A stretch of DNA of 15,133 bases from Parachlamydiaceae bacterium (GTDB lineage: Bacteria > Chlamydiota > Chlamydiia > Chlamydiales > Parachlamydiaceae): positions 1 to 15,133 of the forward strand of contig JACDGH010000031.1 of the NCBI GenBank assembly GCA_013815395.1, written 5' to 3'. Shown here one piece after another: positions 13,910 through 15,133 of this stretch. The stretch's first letter is position 1; every line of letters begins with the position of its first letter. The translations under genes were made by a program, and so were the position numbers. The notes below the pieces were generated by a model that ran no database searches, was not told where the DNA came from, and worked only from the letters and a program-made list of their open reading frames with translations.

Positions 13910-13918
13910 GAGATTATT

Positions 13919-15133
13919 ATGGAAATATTACAATCTTATTTAGGAATTACAGTTGTTGGATTTCTACTCTTTATTTTCTCCACGGTCTATTTTTTAGCGA
14001 AGCTGTATCGCAGATGTGCCTCAAACAAAGTTTTGGTCGTCTTTGGTCGTGTCTCGGGAAGCAAGACTGTCCAATGCTACCACGGCGGAGGAACTCTCGT
14101 ATGGCCTTTAATTCAAGGTTACGCTTTTCTTGACCTTACGCCGCGCACTATTCATATACCATTGAAAGGTGCTTTATCGCATCAAAACATCCGCGTCAAC
14201 GTTCCAAGTACATTTACTATTGCCGTTGGCACAACCCCAGAGGTTATGAACAACGCAGCAGTTCGATTGCTTGATCTCGACCAAAAGGGCATCGACTCCA
14301 TGGCAATGGAAATTATTATTGGACAGTTGCGCTTGACCGTAGCATCATTGCGCATCGAGGAAATAAATCAAGACAGAGAATGTTTCCTGGAGTCAATCAA
14401 GAAAAACATTGAACCCGAGTTGCACAAAATCGGTCTAACACTCTTGAACGTCAACATCACCGACATTACCGACGAGTCCGAATATATCGAGAGCATAGGC
14501 ATGAAGGCCTCCTCTATGGCGGTAAACCAAGCCAAAGTGGATGTTGCTGAGCAAGAAAAGCAGGGTGATATAGGTAAAGCCCTAGCGGAAAGAGATCGTC
14601 GCGTATCTGTTGCGAGCTATAATGCTGAAGCGGTAAAAGGCGAAAACGACTCCAAAGCACATATCGCTTACACAAATGCTATTTTGGCAGAAAAAGAAGC
14701 CGAAGCATCTCAGCGTAGTCAAGTGGCTCGTCAACACGCTGAAGCCGAAATCCAAAAAGCGCGTGCCCAAGCTCAGACACAATTCCTTGAGACAGATCAA
14801 ATTGTTCCACAAGAGATCAGAAAGAAAAAAGTTCAGCTGGAAGCTGAGACAGAAGCGCAGAGTAAAGTCTTGATTGCGCGTGGCGAAGCAGAAGCGATTT
14901 TGGCAATCAAAGTAGCCGAAGCAGAAGGTATTTACAAGCTCCTTGATGCTAAAGCTAAGGGTTACAAACTTTTAGTTGAAGCTTGTGGAAATGATGCACG
15001 TAGTGCCTCCACAATGCTTTTAATAGAAAAACTTGAAGAAATTGTTCGGATGCAAACTGAGGCTATCAAAAATATCAAGATTGATAAGATCACTGTTTGG
15101 GACAGCGGCTGTGGTGATAAAGGCTCTTCGACT
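13919..15133 (+). CDS. Flotillin (3' end beyond window)
   Basis: An open frame of 405 codons runs from the ATG at 13919 (AGGAGA at 13908-13913) to the window edge with no stop. It begins with a membrane segment (9-28, GITVVGFLLFIFSTVYFLAK), then the PHB/SPFH domain: NKVLVVFGRVSGSK, CYHGGGTLVWPLIQGYAFLD, INIxGxP-like IHIPLKGALSHQNIRVNVPS, and the classic LLNVNITDITDESEYIESIG. From about residue 200 it is a long coiled coil rich in EAEA (for example ARQHAEAEIQKARAQAQTQF), then ARGEAEAILAIKVAEAEGIY. DKITVWDSG near the edge is the usual start of the C-terminal tail, so probably only some tens of residues are missing. Flotillins scaffold membrane microdomains and pair with NfeD proteins, as here. 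Confidence 0.94.
   Translation, partial: MEILQSYLGITVVGFLLFIFSTVYFLAKLYRRCASNKVLVVFGRVSGSKTVQCYHGGGTLVWPLIQGYAFLDLTPRTIHIPLKGALSHQNIRVNVPSTFTIAVGTTPEVMNNAAVRLLDLDQKGIDSMAMEIIIGQLRLTVASLRIEEINQDRECFLESIKKNIEPELHKIGLTLLNVNITDITDESEYIESIGMKASSMAVNQAKVDVAEQEKQGDIGKALAERDRRVSVASYNAEAVKGENDSKAHIAYTNAILAEKEAEASQRSQVARQHAEAEIQKARAQAQTQFLETDQIVPQEIRKKKVQLEAETEAQSKVLIARGEAEAILAIKVAEAEGIYKLLDAKAKGYKLLVEACGNDARSASTMLLIEKLEEIVRMQTEAIKNIKIDKITVWDSGCGDKGSST

Noticed and set aside
14582..14873. Open frames on both strands within the last kilobase
   Set aside because: They are shadows of the flotillin coiled-coil coding sequence, whose own frame runs uninterrupted from 13919 to the window end.

Overview
The window is AT-rich Gram-negative DNA. 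It carries a TLC-family nucleotide transporter, a family used mainly by intracellular bacteria and plastids to take up host ATP/NTPs. It also carries a sphingolipid-enzyme-like secreted hydrolase, an NfeD/flotillin pair and a tripartite ABC efflux pump. Together these suggest an obligate or facultative intracellular bacterium, such as an amoeba-associated chlamydia-like organism or another endosymbiont lineage. The exact lineage cannot be fixed from this sequence.

Layout. (a) 198-2590: a LysR-type regulator (minus) faces the nucleotide transporter (plus). Their 110-bp gap holds overlapping divergent promoters and a T-N11-A dyad. A perfect 23-bp hairpin closes the transporter gene. (b) 2699-5079: a promoter leads into a small zinc-ribbon protein, an overlapping GrpB-like nucleotidyltransferase/RibD-type reductase fusion, and a NudC-type Nudix hydrolase. 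This is a nucleotide/NAD-flavoured cluster. (c) 5138-6010: an uncharacterised minus-strand ORF whose open frame continues into a 122-bp inverted-repeat-bounded segment that looks like a miniature insertion, followed by about 355 bp without a convincing gene. (d) 6011-11410: six tightly packed plus-strand genes. They are an FtsX-type permease, an ABC ATPase, a HlyD-type adaptor and a NodT-type outer-membrane lipoprotein (joined by 8-, 4- and 4-nt overlaps), then a chloramphenicol-phosphotransferase-like kinase and a CatB/Vat-type acetyltransferase (20-nt overlap). It reads as an export-plus-modification drug-resistance operon. (e) 11439-13248: a minus-strand pair, a signal-peptide-bearing neutral-ceramidase-like protein upstream of a membrane-anchored HIT protein. 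(f) 13346-15133: an NfeD-like membrane protein and a flotillin cut by the window end.

The most notable points are the efflux/CPT/XAT operon, the GrpB-RibD fusion, the ceramidase-like protein that keeps its zinc ligands but appears to lack the catalytic serine, the LysR/transporter control region, and the 122-bp element that supplies the start of a neighbouring ORF. No rRNA, tRNA, CRISPR array or complete insertion sequence was seen.
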